From: Bacteroidales bacterium
Lineage (GTDB): Bacteria; Bacteroidota; Bacteroidia; Bacteroidales; Marinilabiliaceae
Direction of reading: 5' to 3'
Length of the DNA stretch: 64,000 bases
Assembly (NCBI GenBank): GCA_024401365.1
Contig: JAKSLE010000006.1
Coordinates: 1 to 64,000 of the forward strand
This document shows, piece after piece, positions 54,092 through 63,321 of the stretch; position 1 is the first letter of the stretch; every line of letters starts with the position of its first letter. The position numbers and the translations under genes were made by a program. The notes under the pieces are model-generated. The model did not search any database and had not been told where the DNA came from. It worked only from the letters and a program-made list of their open reading frames with translations.

Positions 54092-54793
54092 GTGAAAGAT
54101 AATATTCGTCATATTCTTTGGGATCTCGACCACACTCTATGGGACTTCACTGCTAATAGTGATGCTACTATGCGTGTGGTCTGGGAAAAGTACGCTCTAT
54201 ACGAACTTTTCTGCTCTTACGAGGATTTTATCAGAATATACGATATGCACAATTCCATACTGTGGAATCAGTACGGAATAGGTATGATATCTAAAGAGCA
54301 ACTCAAGGTGGCTCGCTTCTGGCGACCCCTCGAGGGAGCCGGCGTCAACGACTGGAAACTCTCTAAGGAGATTTCTGATTTCTACCTCGACGACACCACA
54401 ACCCGCCTCAATAAAACCCTCCCAGGCGCCCTGGAAACATTGGCTGAACTCCAAAACCGCGGATACCACCAACATATAGTGACCAACGGCTTCAAGGAGG
54501 TCCAGTACAAAAAGACCCATAATTCTGGCATCGGTAAGTATATCGAAAATATCTTCATCTCCGAGGAGGTCGGCGCCATGAAGCCTCGCAAGGCTTTCTT
54601 CGATGCCGTAATGTCTAAAATCAATGCCCACCCTTCCGAGTGCGCCATCGTCGGCGATAGCCCCGATAACGATATCGTCGGAGCCCAGGAGTACGGAATA
54701 CGCACTTTTTTCTACAATTCTCGCAACTGCCTCGCAGAGGGTATGAACACCGAAACCATTGATTCTCTCGGCGATTTGCTGAATGTTTTGTAA
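54092..54793 (+). CDS. YjjG-family HAD nucleotidase
   Basis: HAD phosphatase that cleans up non-canonical pyrimidine nucleotides (house-cleaning). The start is GTG at 54092; no ATG precedes the first motif. HAD motif I is LWDLDHTLWDF (residues 9-19, both Asp kept), motif II is HIVTNGFKEVQ (about 128), motif III Lys is in VGAMKPRKAFF (about 163) and motif IV is IVGDSPDNDIVGA (about 187). Length 233. It is coupled to the SDR gene upstream. The GTG start suggests lower translation than its neighbours. Confidence 0.87.
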   Translation: MKDNIRHILWDLDHTLWDFTANSDATMRVVWEKYALYELFCSYEDFIRIYDMHNSILWNQYGIGMISKEQLKVARFWRPLEGAGVNDWKLSKEISDFYLDDTTTRLNKTLPGALETLAELQNRGYHQHIVTNGFKEVQYKKTHNSGIGKYIENIFISEEVGAMKPRKAFFDAVMSKINAHPSECAIVGDSPDNDIVGAQEYGIRTFFYNSRNCLAEGMNTETIDSLGDLLNVL

Positions 54794-54852
54794 CATTCAC
54801 TATGTAGTTTGCGTAACTATAGAAAAATTAATTTTAAGACAACCGTTACACT

Positions 54853-55323
54853 ATGGGACTATTTGACGCTTTAAAGACAGTAGCAGGCTCTATGATGGGC
54901 CAGCAGAAAAAAGAACCAGTTAAGGAGCCTAGCATCCTCGACACTTTGGCATCTCTCGCTTCAGCAGCTTCAGGCAACAACGCTCAGCAGAGCAGTGGTG
55001 GTGGTCTCCTCGAGAGCATCCAGAATATCCAGAATACTGCTAACACAATCTCAGCTGTAAAGAATATCCTTGATGGCAAAATCGACCTCAAGTCTATCTC
55101 TACCCTCTTGATGACTTACTTCTCTTCTCAGGGTACCGCAAAGAAAGATGCTCAGACTCAGTCTAAAAGCATCGCAGATAGCATCGCTAGCGCTGTCAAC
55201 CTCAACTCAGTTAGCAGCATCACAGATCTCGTTGGTAAACTCAACGCAAGCGACAAGGCTGGTACAACAGATATGGCAACAATCCTTACTTCTGCTGTAA
55301 CACAACTCATCGCAAAGAAGTAA
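54853..55323 (+). CDS. Hypothetical protein, 156 aa, Ser/Ala-rich
   Basis: Not recognised. It is a small soluble-looking protein without signal peptide: an N-terminal amphipathic helix (MGLFDALKTVAGSMMGQQKK), a Ser/Gly/Gln-rich linker (residues about 40-55), then predicted amphipathic helices (LLESIQNIQNTANTISAVKN, KSISTLLMTYFSSQ). The DNA has even codon use like the genes around it, and a strong terminator follows at once, so it is a real gene. A short form of a phage or secretion effector is possible but not supported. Confidence 0.7.
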   Translation: MGLFDALKTVAGSMMGQQKKEPVKEPSILDTLASLASAASGNNAQQSSGGGLLESIQNIQNTANTISAVKNILDGKIDLKSISTLLMTYFSSQGTAKKDAQTQSKSIADSIASAVNLNSVSSITDLVGKLNASDKAGTTDMATILTSAVTQLIAKK

Positions 55324-55350
55324 TTTTTAGGTTACCTCAATATATTTCAG

Positions 55351-55382
55351 GGGTGTATCACTGTAGATACACCCTTATTTTT
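55351..55382 (+). terminator. Terminator after the 156-aa gene
   Basis: GGGTGTATC (55351-55359) pairs perfectly with GATACACCC (55366-55374), loop ACTGTA, followed by TTATTTTTT. Confidence 0.85.
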
Positions 55383-55401
55383 TCTCTATAGCTAAAATTT
55401 T

Positions 55402-56187
55402 CTACCCTACCCGTACTACATCCACTACGTGACTGCCCGCACCTACCACTTCCGGCCGGGACGCCATCTGCATCTGATATTTGATGAACAACTCAAAATT
55501 CTCGTCTGTCATCTGGTTCAACTGGGTCCTCATAAAGTCCGCAGCCCCTTCTGGCGAAAATATCATCTCTCTCTTCAACCCTACCTTGCCGTTCAACCTG
55601 TCTATATCTTCTAGCCTCACATAGTCATATAACTCCCCCTCTGGAGTACGTACATGAAATTCCTCATCCACAAAACCGCTCTTCATCAAATCTGCCATCC
55701 TGTTCTCCGCAAAACAGTACGTAAGCATACTGTAGTCGTTCATCAGATAGGCTACCATTATTATACCCCCATCTTTCGTAACCCTCTTGGCTTCTTCCAA
55801 CGCCTTTACCTTGTCTTCTTCTAGCGGCAAATGGTATAGTGGACCAAAAAGTATTACCAAATCATAGCTCTTGTCTTCTATAAAGGGCATCTCCCTGGCA
55901 TCTCCTCGCCTTACCTTTATCTCTGGGTCATTTTTCTTCATGACGTCAATATTGTGCTGAACTAGCTCTACAGCCTCAGCACTATACCCCTCATTCTTAA
56001 GCGCTATGGTATACCTGCCGGTCCCAGCACCTACATCTAGAATCTTCACCTCTCTCTTTTCCCCTAACGTCTCTAGATATTTATGTATATAATGCATCGA
56101 GACAGCATACTCTACCATCCCATGTCGTCTCTGTAGACGCAAATCTTCTTTGTGCTTGTTGTAATGCTTTTCTATCAGGGTGAGCAT
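55402..56187 (-). CDS. Class I SAM-dependent methyltransferase
   Basis: Small-molecule methyltransferase of 261 residues. The SAM-binding motif I is ILDVGAGTGRYTIAL (residues about 49-63), followed by acidic AVELVQHN (motif II), RRGDAREMPF (motif III) and DLVILFGPLYHL (motif IV, about 110). The C-terminal part is variable and gives no substrate hint. It is transcribed divergently from the amidase operon with facing -7 boxes 23 bases apart. Confidence 0.83.
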   Translation of the reverse strand: MLTLIEKHYNKHKEDLRLQRRHGMVEYAVSMHYIHKYLETLGEKREVKILDVGAGTGRYTIALKNEGYSAEAVELVQHNIDVMKKNDPEIKVRRGDAREMPFIEDKSYDLVILFGPLYHLPLEEDKVKALEEAKRVTKDGGIIMVAYLMNDYSMLTYCFAENRMADLMKSGFVDEEFHVRTPEGELYDYVRLEDIDRLNGKVGLKREMIFSPEGAADFMRTQLNQMTDENFELFIKYQMQMASRPEVVGAGSHVVDVVRVG

Positions 56188-56212
56188 AGCTATAATTCCT
56201 TATTTTGTAGGG

Positions 56213-56251
56213 CAAAGTTATGCATTTAACACCAAAAAGGTATTATCTTTG
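56213..56251. promoter_or_regulatory. Facing promoters of the methyltransferase and the amidase operon
   Basis: A minus-strand TAACTTTG (56220-56213) serves the methyltransferase and a plus-strand TATCTTTG (56244-56251) serves the amidase. They are only 23 bases apart, so the two -33 regions overlap and polymerase binding at one should hinder the other. Confidence 0.65.
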
Positions 56252-56276
56252 CTATTCAAATAGATTATATTCACAA

Positions 56277-57374
56277 ATGAAAGGTTCTTATATCAAGATA
56301 TTTTTAAGCACTATTATCTTCTCGTTGCTCTTCTCGCCTGTCTCTTCGGCTCAAAGCAAACATTCTCTTACTAAGGTGGTTATCGATGCAGGCCACGGAG
56401 GTAAAGACCCTGGCGCAGTGGGACTTAAAGCTCAGGAGAAAAATATCGTGCTCGACGTGGCTCTGCGCCTCGGAAAACTTATCAACGATAGCCTCCCCGA
56501 TGTTACTACTATCTATACACGCGACAAGGATGTCTTTGTCCCTCTGAATGAGCGCGCTACTATAGCTAATAAAAGTGGAGCAGATCTCTTTATCTCTATC
56601 CACGCCAACGCTTCTGTAGATAAGAAAATATTCGGAGCCGAGTCCTACGTCTTGGGTCTCCACCGCTCTAAGGATAACCTCGAAGTAGCCCAGAAGGAGA
56701 ACGCCGTAATCGTAATGGAGGATGACTATACCAGCAAATACGAGGGCTTCGACCCTAATTCGCCTGAGTCATATATCATTTTCGAATTGATGCAGAACCG
56801 ATACCTCGACCAGAGTATCATGATGGCTATCAATACCCAAAAGTATTTTACCTCTTCTAACCGCGAAGATAGAGGCGTCAAACAGGCTGGCTTCTTGGTA
56901 CTTCGACAGACTTCCATGCCTAGCGTCTTGGTGGAATTGGGCTTCATCAGCAACGCTCAGGAGGAATTATATTTAAATTCTGAAGAAGGAAAGGCAGAAT
57001 TGGCACTATCTTTGTATAATTCTTTCAAGAGCTATAAAGAGCAATACGACGGCTCAAACAACATATCAGTCATTCAGGATGAGGAAGTTAAGCCTAATGC
57101 CAAGAGCGATATCGGTCTCTGCTATCGCATACAGGTGGCTACAGTTTCCGACCCCTCAAAGGTTAATGTGTCTGATGAGTTCGGCCCTGTAAAGGTCATT
57201 ACCGAGGATGGTAAACACAAGGTCCTCATAGGCCGTGAACCGTCTTACGATAACGCCCAGAGGTTGCTCAAACAAATTCAAACTAAGTACGCCGATGCTT
57301 TCATCAGCGCTTTCTTCGATGGCGAAAAGATAAGCGTACGACAGGCTAAAAAGAAAGAATCAACTAAAAAATGA
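56277..57374 (+). CDS. N-acetylmuramoyl-L-alanine amidase with SPOR-like tail
   Basis: Zinc amidase that cuts the peptide from peptidoglycan during cell separation. The ATG at 56277 gives a signal peptide ending VSSAQ. The Amidase_3 domain has VVIDAGHGGKDPGA (zinc His, about residue 37), AQEKNIVLDVALRL (zinc Glu, about 54), LFISIHANAS (zinc His, about 107) and SVLVELGFISN (catalytic Glu, about 220). From about 285 the sequence YRIQVATVSDPSK and GREPSYDNAQRLLKQIQTKY resembles a SPOR domain, which targets septal glycan. Its stop overlaps the MCE gene start (ATGA). Confidence 0.9.
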   Translation: MKGSYIKIFLSTIIFSLLFSPVSSAQSKHSLTKVVIDAGHGGKDPGAVGLKAQEKNIVLDVALRLGKLINDSLPDVTTIYTRDKDVFVPLNERATIANKSGADLFISIHANASVDKKIFGAESYVLGLHRSKDNLEVAQKENAVIVMEDDYTSKYEGFDPNSPESYIIFELMQNRYLDQSIMMAINTQKYFTSSNREDRGVKQAGFLVLRQTSMPSVLVELGFISNAQEELYLNSEEGKAELALSLYNSFKSYKEQYDGSNNISVIQDEEVKPNAKSDIGLCYRIQVATVSDPSKVNVSDEFGPVKVITEDGKHKVLIGREPSYDNAQRLLKQIQTKYADAFISAFFDGEKISVRQAKKKESTKK

Positions 57375-58315
57375 ATACCAACAGATACATTCGCATAGGC
57401 ATCTTCGCCTTGGCTAGCATTCTAATCGTCGCTTTCGGTATCAATTACCTCAAGGGCGAGGATCTCCTCTATCGTGGTAAAAAACTCTACGGCCTCTACG
57501 AAAACGTAGATGGTCTCTCCGAGGCTTGCCCTGTTATGTATTCTGGCTTCAAAATCGGTAGCGTCCGCGGTATCGATCTCATCAAAAACCCTAAGGGTAA
57601 GGGCAACGTCTTCTGCGTTACCTTGGCTATCGAGTCTAATATCGATATCCCCGCCGATTCCCGCGCGTTGGTTTGTAGTACCGATATCCTGGGGGGCAAG
57701 GGCGTGGAACTGCATCTGGGTACTTCTGATAAGATAACTTCTTCTGGCGATACCATAAATGTGGGTATCCTTAGCGGCCTCACCGACCAACTTATGCCTC
57801 TCAAGGATAAGGCTGAGTCCCTCATGGGCCATACCGACGAGGCTGTCAACCGACTCCTTAATGGCGATAATGGCAAAAAACTCGACGAGGCTATCAACTC
57901 CTTGAACGCTACAATGCGCAATTTCGAGACCGTTAGCCAAAACCTGGCACAGTTGTCTGGCGCTAATGGCAATATGGGGGGCTTGTTCAAGGACCTCAAC
58001 GCGCTTTCTACTACCCTCAAACGCCAAAATGAACGCATAGATAGCATAATGTGCAATTTCAACAAGTTGTCTAGTACATTGGCAAACTCGGACTTGGAGA
58101 CTACATTGGCCAACTTGAAGTCTATCTCTAACTCGCTCAACGAAACCATGGCTCAAATCAACTCTACCGATGGCTCTCTGGGTAAAGTCATCAACGACAA
58201 GGAGTTGTACGATAATATCGACCAGACCATAAATAGCTTGAACGACCTCTTGATAGATATCAAGCAGAATCCTTCTCGCTACATAAATGTCTCTGTATTC
58301 GGCAAAAAACAGTAA
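57371..58315 (+). CDS. MCE/MlaD-domain lipid-transport protein
   Basis: Inner-membrane-anchored periplasmic MCE protein, the substrate-binding part of Mla-type lipid transporters. One helix (IGIFALASILIVAFGINYL, residues about 8-26) is followed by an MCE domain (VDGLSEACPVMYSGFKIGSV to GGKGVELHLG, about 45-115) and a long helical/coiled tail with Asn/Ser-rich repeats. It overlaps the amidase gene by four bases, a pairing kept in Bacteroidota. The MlaE permease and MlaF ATPase are not nearby. Confidence 0.88.
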   Translation: MNTNRYIRIGIFALASILIVAFGINYLKGEDLLYRGKKLYGLYENVDGLSEACPVMYSGFKIGSVRGIDLIKNPKGKGNVFCVTLAIESNIDIPADSRALVCSTDILGGKGVELHLGTSDKITSSGDTINVGILSGLTDQLMPLKDKAESLMGHTDEAVNRLLNGDNGKKLDEAINSLNATMRNFETVSQNLAQLSGANGNMGGLFKDLNALSTTLKRQNERIDSIMCNFNKLSSTLANSDLETTLANLKSISNSLNETMAQINSTDGSLGKVINDKELYDNIDQTINSLNDLLIDIKQNPSRYINVSVFGKKQ

Positions 58316-58342
58316 AATTGTACTGCATATAATACCTACGTC

Positions 58343-59359
58343 ATGAAATCGTATACTACCATACTGGTCGCATGCTTGTGCACCGTGTTCGCTGCCTCGT
58401 CTTGTAGAACTCACCAGATTTTCGAGGTGCTGGCACCAGCAACATATACTTTGCCCTCTTCTATCGATACTATGCTTATCGTATGTTGCGACGAACCCCA
58501 AGTATGGACCGATACTAATACAATAGCAGATCCTGCCGTGAGAACCCGTATAGCTAATAGCGAACGCCGACTCCCTAGTATAATCTGCTCTGTACTTTAC
58601 GCTCAGATGAATAGCGACGGATATATCCCCGTCAAATTCTATAATAAGGTGGTACCTTTCGAACAACTGCCTTACTTGGCCAACCGCTTGTGCCGCGAGA
58701 CTAATACTAATTGTATCTTGGCTCAGAAGAATGTCAACTATACCAGGTCTATCGAGGTCATTAACGCAGGAATAGCCGTCTTCATCGGCCAGACAGTGGT
58801 TAAAGGTTCTTCTGGTTTCTCTTTCATGACCCCAGATGGTAATTATATGGACTTCGCACCTGTCGAATACAACGATACAGTCTTCACCGAAGCTTATAGC
58901 GTTAAGGCAGCAGCTGGTAAATCGCCTAGTAGCGATGAGTCTATTTTTAATTTCGGTATGGAGGTGGCCGACCAACTGGCGTCTATGCTGACCCCTGGTT
59001 GGCGACAGGAGCATAGATGGCTGTTCGCTTTGCCTAGCTATAGATTTGCTTCGATAGCCGACTTGATAGAGAAGTCTCAATATGATGAGGCTCGCGAATT
59101 GCTATACAATGTCTATGATAATGGTCGCCGCAGAAACCGCCTTCGCGCAGCTTTGGATATCTCCTTGACCTACGAAATGGAGGGTAATATCGATATGGCT
59201 GCTATATGGTGCTCTAAAGCTATGGATATCATAAACAACGATAAGGAGTTCGAAAACGTTGTTTGCAGAGAAGATAATTACGTCAATAACCTCTTCGCCA
59301 TCTTGCAAAAACGTAAAACTGAAATACTACTCCTCGACCGCCAAATGAAAAAGGAGTAA
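58343..59359 (+). CDS. DUF6340-like lipoprotein
   Basis: Bacteroidota lipoprotein of 338 residues with a signal ending AASSC (lipobox Cys near residue 21). After the signal a beta-rich domain (ATYTLPSSIDTMLIVCCDEP, VLYAQMNSDGYIPVKFY) leads to a helical, TPR-like C-terminal part (SQYDEARELLYNVYDNGRRR, AALDISLTYEMEGNIDMAAI). This fits DUF6340. Its function is unknown; it sits between the MCE gene and a sodium symporter, whose ATG lies two bases after its stop, so all four genes from the amidase on are one operon. Confidence 0.75.
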   Translation: MKSYTTILVACLCTVFAASSCRTHQIFEVLAPATYTLPSSIDTMLIVCCDEPQVWTDTNTIADPAVRTRIANSERRLPSIICSVLYAQMNSDGYIPVKFYNKVVPFEQLPYLANRLCRETNTNCILAQKNVNYTRSIEVINAGIAVFIGQTVVKGSSGFSFMTPDGNYMDFAPVEYNDTVFTEAYSVKAAAGKSPSSDESIFNFGMEVADQLASMLTPGWRQEHRWLFALPSYRFASIADLIEKSQYDEARELLYNVYDNGRRRNRLRAALDISLTYEMEGNIDMAAIWCSKAMDIINNDKEFENVVCREDNYVNNLFAILQKRKTEILLLDRQMKKE

Positions 59360-59361
59360 TC

Positions 59362-60783
59362 ATGCTTGTAGCTCTCGTAGCATATATACTATTGGTATTC
59401 TTTGTGGCTTGGCTCACTACTCGTAGCGCTAAGTCGGGGGCTTTCTTTACAGGCGACCACTCGTCTCCTTGGTCAGTAGTGGCTTTCGGTATGATCGGCG
59501 CTTCTATTTCTGGCGTTACTTTCGTATCTGTCCCTGGCGAGGTGGCTACCAATTCTTGGCACTATTTGCAGTTTGTCTTGGGCAACTTGGTGGGCTACCA
59601 GGTCATTGCTTTTGTCTTAATCCCTCTGTATTACCGACTTAAGTTGGTCAGCATCTATTCTTACCTGGGCGAGCGCTTCGGCGATACGTCCCATACTACA
59701 GGTGCCGTATTTTTCCTTTGCTCACAACTCTTGGGCGCTGGATTGCGATTCTACTTGGCTCTCAGCGTATTACAGGTGGTAATCTTCAACGAAATGGGCG
59801 TCCCTCTTTGGGCAGAGGCTATAGTGGCTATATTTATCGTCTGGCTCTATATCCGCAAGGTGGGTATCAAGGCTGTCGTATGGACCGATACTCTCCAGAC
59901 TCTCTGCCTCCTATTGGCTGTGGTGGCTACTATATGGAGCATTTCCGAGGCTATAAATGTCAACGCACTTTCCTTGCCGACTTTCATCGCCGAGCACCAT
60001 ACCTTCAATTTGTTCGATACCGACTGGCGCTCAGCGTCTTTCTTGCCTAAACATTTTCTCTCTGGCGTGGCTATCGTAATCGTCATGAATGGACTCGACC
60101 AAAATATCATGCAGAAGAGTCTTACTTGTCGCAATCGCCGCGATGCCCAGAAAAACTTAGTGGTCTTCTCCATAGCTTTCGTCTTGTGTACCATGCTTTT
60201 CTTGGCTCTGGGTACCCTCTTGGTGGCTTATTCCGAACAACTCGGATTGCCAATACCAGCCATGACCGATACCCTCTACCCTATCCTGGCTCAGCACCAT
60301 CTGCCTCCTTTTATAGGTATATGCTTCGTGTTGGGCGTAGTGGCTGCTGCTTTGTCAAGTACCGACTCGTCTCTCACAGCTCTCACTACCGTATGGTGCG
60401 TGGATATCTTACGCCATAATGTCGAACAGAATACCACTCATACAGAGCGACTTAAACGTATCACTACCATCGTCTTCGCCATAGCCCTGGTAGCCGTAGT
60501 CTTGATAGCGGATGCCATCAACGACCGCTCTATAGTCAGCGCCATATTTACCTTGGCTGGGTATACCTACGGCCCTCTGCTGGGCCTCTTTACCTTCGGA
60601 ATGACAATGAAACACAGGGTCCACGAACGCCTTGTACCTTATATATGTATAGCAGGCCCTCTGCTCTCTTATGGGGCAAACTGCCTCTCGCCTATCTTGC
60701 TGGGGGGATATACCATGGGCTTCGAACTTATTATCCTCAACGCCGCTATCGTCTTCGCTGGCTTGTTGCTCATAAAAAGGTAA
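59362..60783 (+). CDS. Sodium:solute symporter (SSF) family protein
   Basis: Inner-membrane sodium-coupled importer of a sugar, vitamin or organic acid, 473 residues with about 12-13 helices. Family features are the early SPWSVVAFGMIGASISGVTF (residues about 34-53), LRFYLALSVLQVVIF and the conserved GLDQNIMQKSLTCRNRRDA (about 236), which is characteristic of SSF members; AALSSTDSSLTALTTVW holds candidate sodium-binding Ser residues. An AAGGAG lies seven bases before the ATG, an unusually good Shine-Dalgarno-like match, although it is also the end of the DUF6340 coding sequence. The substrate is unknown. Confidence 0.88.
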   Translation: MLVALVAYILLVFFVAWLTTRSAKSGAFFTGDHSSPWSVVAFGMIGASISGVTFVSVPGEVATNSWHYLQFVLGNLVGYQVIAFVLIPLYYRLKLVSIYSYLGERFGDTSHTTGAVFFLCSQLLGAGLRFYLALSVLQVVIFNEMGVPLWAEAIVAIFIVWLYIRKVGIKAVVWTDTLQTLCLLLAVVATIWSISEAINVNALSLPTFIAEHHTFNLFDTDWRSASFLPKHFLSGVAIVIVMNGLDQNIMQKSLTCRNRRDAQKNLVVFSIAFVLCTMLFLALGTLLVAYSEQLGLPIPAMTDTLYPILAQHHLPPFIGICFVLGVVAAALSSTDSSLTALTTVWCVDILRHNVEQNTTHTERLKRITTIVFAIALVAVVLIADAINDRSIVSAIFTLAGYTYGPLLGLFTFGMTMKHRVHERLVPYICIAGPLLSYGANCLSPILLGGYTMGFELIILNAAIVFAGLLLIKR

Positions 60784-60827
60784 CCGTCACTTTTTGCGCT
60801 GAATTTCCAATTTTCCATTTTTTTTAC

Positions 60828-60835
60828 TATCTTCG
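60828..60835 (+). promoter_or_regulatory. -7 box upstream of the alpha/beta hydrolase
   Basis: TATCTTCG, one mismatch to TAnnTTTG, 24 bases before the start codon and preceded by a T-rich stretch. Confidence 0.45.
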
Positions 60836-60859
60836 TGTTACCTAATAACGCGATTATTT

Positions 60860-61663
60860 ATGAAAAGTATCTTCTTGACCCTCATTGCTGTGTTCTTCTC
60901 TTTGCAGTGGGCTTCGGCACAGTATAAGCGTGTCGATAATATTTCTTACTCTTCTTCTTCCGACGCCTACGCCCAGGAACGTTGTAAGCTCGATGTATAC
61001 TACCCAGAAAATGTCAAGGACGCCCCAGTAGTAGTCTGGTTCCATGGCGGTGGACTCGAGGGCGGTAATAAATATATCCCTTCCGAACTTGAAAATGCTG
61101 GCCTCGTAGTGGTGACGGTCAACTACCGCCTCCTCCCTAAGGCTACTATCGATGAGTGTATCGACGATGCTGCTGCCGCCGTAGCCTGGACCTTCAAACA
61201 CGCCCGCGAATACAATGGCAGCGAAAAGAAAATCTACCTCAGCGGTCACTCTGCTGGCGGATACCTCATAGATATGATCGGCCTCGATAAGTCTTGGCTG
61301 GCTAAATATAATGTCAACGCCGATGACGTAGCCGCACTCCTCCCTTTCAGCGGTCAGGTGGTTACTCACTATAATATACGTAAACAACAGGGCATCGGCC
61401 CCCTCCAGGCTACCATAGATAAGTACGCCCCCCTCTCTTTTATCCGCAACGACGCCCCTCCTGTAGTGGTCATTTCTGGCGACCGCGAACTGGAACTCTT
61501 CGGACGATACGAGGAACAGGCCTACTTCTGGCGTATGCTTAAACTCACCGGCCACAAAAATGTACTCCTCTACGAAATGCAGGGATTCGACCACGGCGAA
61601 ATGCCTCACCCGGCTTTCCATATCCTCAAGGAGTTCATCGCCGGAAAAATCAAGTTACAATAG
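60860..61663 (+). CDS. Secreted HSL-type alpha/beta hydrolase (esterase/lipase)
   Basis: Secreted carboxylesterase. A signal peptide ends WASAQ. The hormone-sensitive-lipase layout is clear: oxyanion motif VWFHGGGLEGGN (about residue 61), nucleophile Ser in YLSGHSAGGYL (about 130), an Asp in VISGDRELELF (about 210) and the His in QGFDHGEMPHP (about 245). Length 267. Possible substrates are acetylated sugars or small esters. It is its own transcription unit, ended by a strong hairpin. Confidence 0.85.
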   Translation: MKSIFLTLIAVFFSLQWASAQYKRVDNISYSSSSDAYAQERCKLDVYYPENVKDAPVVVWFHGGGLEGGNKYIPSELENAGLVVVTVNYRLLPKATIDECIDDAAAAVAWTFKHAREYNGSEKKIYLSGHSAGGYLIDMIGLDKSWLAKYNVNADDVAALLPFSGQVVTHYNIRKQQGIGPLQATIDKYAPLSFIRNDAPPVVVISGDRELELFGRYEEQAYFWRMLKLTGHKNVLLYEMQGFDHGEMPHPAFHILKEFIAGKIKLQ

Positions 61664-61690
61664 TTTTTTCATGCATACAACTCTCCTAAA

Positions 61691-61728
61691 AAAGGTGTGT
61701 CTTTTCCTCTAAGACACACTTTTTTTTG
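61691..61728 (+). terminator. Terminator after the alpha/beta hydrolase
   Basis: GTGTGTCTT (61695-61703) pairs with AAGACACAC (61711-61719), extended by A/T pairs, followed by eight T. Confidence 0.88.
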
Positions 61729-61759
61729 TCATACGAAAATAGAGTGCGTACCTCTAACT

Positions 61760-61767
61760 TACATTTG
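61760..61767 (+). promoter_or_regulatory. -7 box of the 291-aa gene
   Basis: TACATTTG, an exact TAnnTTTG, 88 bases before the ATG. The untranslated leader would be about 80 bases; no clear -33 element is seen. Confidence 0.45.
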
Positions 61768-61855
61768 CATCGTAAAATATTTATAACCCATCAGCTGACA
61801 CTGAAGTATAAACCAAATAATTCAAGGTATATTAACCATAAACATATATACTACA

Positions 61856-62731
61856 ATGAAAAGCGTATTTTTGACAAACGAGGCTGGTATCACTTCTACT
61901 AGCGCCAATTATCTCGCAAACCTCGCACAGGAGGTTATACAGGAGAAAAAACTCGAACTCGAGAACACCTCGTTCGTCGATTCCCGAATCGTCACCCCTC
62001 TTTGCCCCGATGGCCTCGACTATGAGAAGGCAAACTTCGACTTGAATAATATCAGCAACAAAATTCGCGAAATCGCTCGATACAATACTTTCTGCGCCTG
62101 GATGCGCGAAGCTATCAAGGCAAAAGAAAACGCCCTAGAGGATATAAACAACGATAGCTTCGATGAATGGCTCGAACGTAACAATAAAATCGTCGACGAC
62201 CGAAGAAAACTCGAACTTAAAGAGGAGCAGGATTTTATCAACGAATTGTCTGTGGGCGAGCGTTATACAATGCTTATGACCGAGGCTGTCGCTGCTTCTT
62301 TCGGTAAACTTATCCACCAGGATTCTCCCGTAAGCAACGCCCGCAAACAGTTGCAGTACAGAAAGTTGCACCCTACCGACGTCCAGGGTACCGGCGCCGA
62401 ACTTACTTTGACCCGTTATTCTATTGCCGTCGATAGCAACGATGTCGAAAATATGTTCCTCTCCCTCCAAAACGAACAGCGCGAGGCTGAGAAACAGCTC
62501 AATTCTATCAAGTCTCGCATCAAAAGCAATACCGACGAATATAATATCAACGCCCGAAAGGTCTACGCCGATATCCTTAAGGAGAGGTCCGATCGAGAAA
62601 AATTGCTCCGCAACGAGTTCGAAAAGGATAAAACCGAACGTCGCGCAGCTCTCAACAAGATGAAAATATTAGTGCCCGATGCCCTCAAGGATATCTACGA
62701 GCACCTCAATTCTCTTGGCAAAAAGAGCTAG
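61856..62731 (+). CDS. Hypothetical coiled-coil protein, 291 aa
   Basis: Not recognised. It has no signal peptide or membrane helix and is highly charged and helical. A motif-like start (MKSVFLTNEAGITSTSANYL) precedes helices. The middle contains YTMLMTEAVAASFGKLIHQD, and residues about 205-270 form a coiled coil (NEQREAEKQLNSIKSRIKSN, KERSDREKLLRNEFEKDKTE). It is monocistronic behind its own promoter. The shape suggests a structural or scaffold protein; nothing more is supported. Confidence 0.72.
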   Translation: MKSVFLTNEAGITSTSANYLANLAQEVIQEKKLELENTSFVDSRIVTPLCPDGLDYEKANFDLNNISNKIREIARYNTFCAWMREAIKAKENALEDINNDSFDEWLERNNKIVDDRRKLELKEEQDFINELSVGERYTMLMTEAVAASFGKLIHQDSPVSNARKQLQYRKLHPTDVQGTGAELTLTRYSIAVDSNDVENMFLSLQNEQREAEKQLNSIKSRIKSNTDEYNINARKVYADILKERSDREKLLRNEFEKDKTERRAALNKMKILVPDALKDIYEHLNSLGKKS

Positions 62732-63198
62732 CTCACCACCACATACAACGTCCGTCCCCAAGGCATCGCAATCACGAAACATTGGTTTCTAAAGCCGATT
62801 CGCCGGAATAGTGGTCAGCCTCATTGTATAAGGTATTTTCCAAATACCTCTCTGCTTGTTCTTCAAGCAACCAAAAACAAGAGTAAGATCTATGTCATCG
62901 CCGCAAAAAAACAATCCGCCCTTCACGGGTTCCTTGCCTTCACGCGGCCGATGGCCTTCTTCTTCTTCTTCGCCTTCGCCTGAATGCTGACTTCCTATCC
63001 CAGACTTGGGGATGCGACGTTTCTTATCCAATAAATACTTATCAAAATCATCCCCCCTACGCTCTTACTATACTCTCTTAACACTCACATAACACTCTCT
63101 TAATACAGACACCCTGAATCAATGCAAATCAACCATAATCTATCTTCTCTTTTTCTTAAGCCTATATTTTTTCAACACAAAAAATGCAATTACTATCC

Positions 63199-63232
63199 AA
63201 AAGGGCTGGCCATCAGGTCAGCCCTTTATTCA
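63199..63232. terminator. Terminator-like hairpin in the long gap
   Basis: AAAGGGCTG pairs with CAGCCCTTT (about 63200-63208 with 63219-63227), with two further GG/CC pairs inside, followed by ATTCATC on the plus strand and TTTTGG on the minus strand. It could end transcription from either side. Confidence 0.5.
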
Positions 63233-63290
63233 TCTCCACCCAATACTATTACATTATATTTACCCCATCCACAAAAAATATATTTTTCCC

Positions 63291-63321
63291 TTCGCTAAAC
63301 CCAAGAGATACATTATCTTTG
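63291..63321 (+). promoter_or_regulatory. Promoter of the last, partial gene
   Basis: TTCG (63291-63294) and TATCTTTG (63314-63321) are 19 bases apart; the -7 box is an exact match. The ATG is 60 bases downstream. Confidence 0.6.

Noticed and set aside
57422-59080. 552-codon open frame opposite the MCE and DUF6340 genes
   Set aside because: It spans two well-supported plus-strand genes and their intergenic gap, with no recognisable domain or start context.
62789-63031. 80-codon minus-strand frame as a real gene
   Set aside because: TTG start, no ATG upstream in frame, a simple-sequence acidic run from a TTC repeat and no family match. It is kept only as a possible decayed ORF within the gap note.
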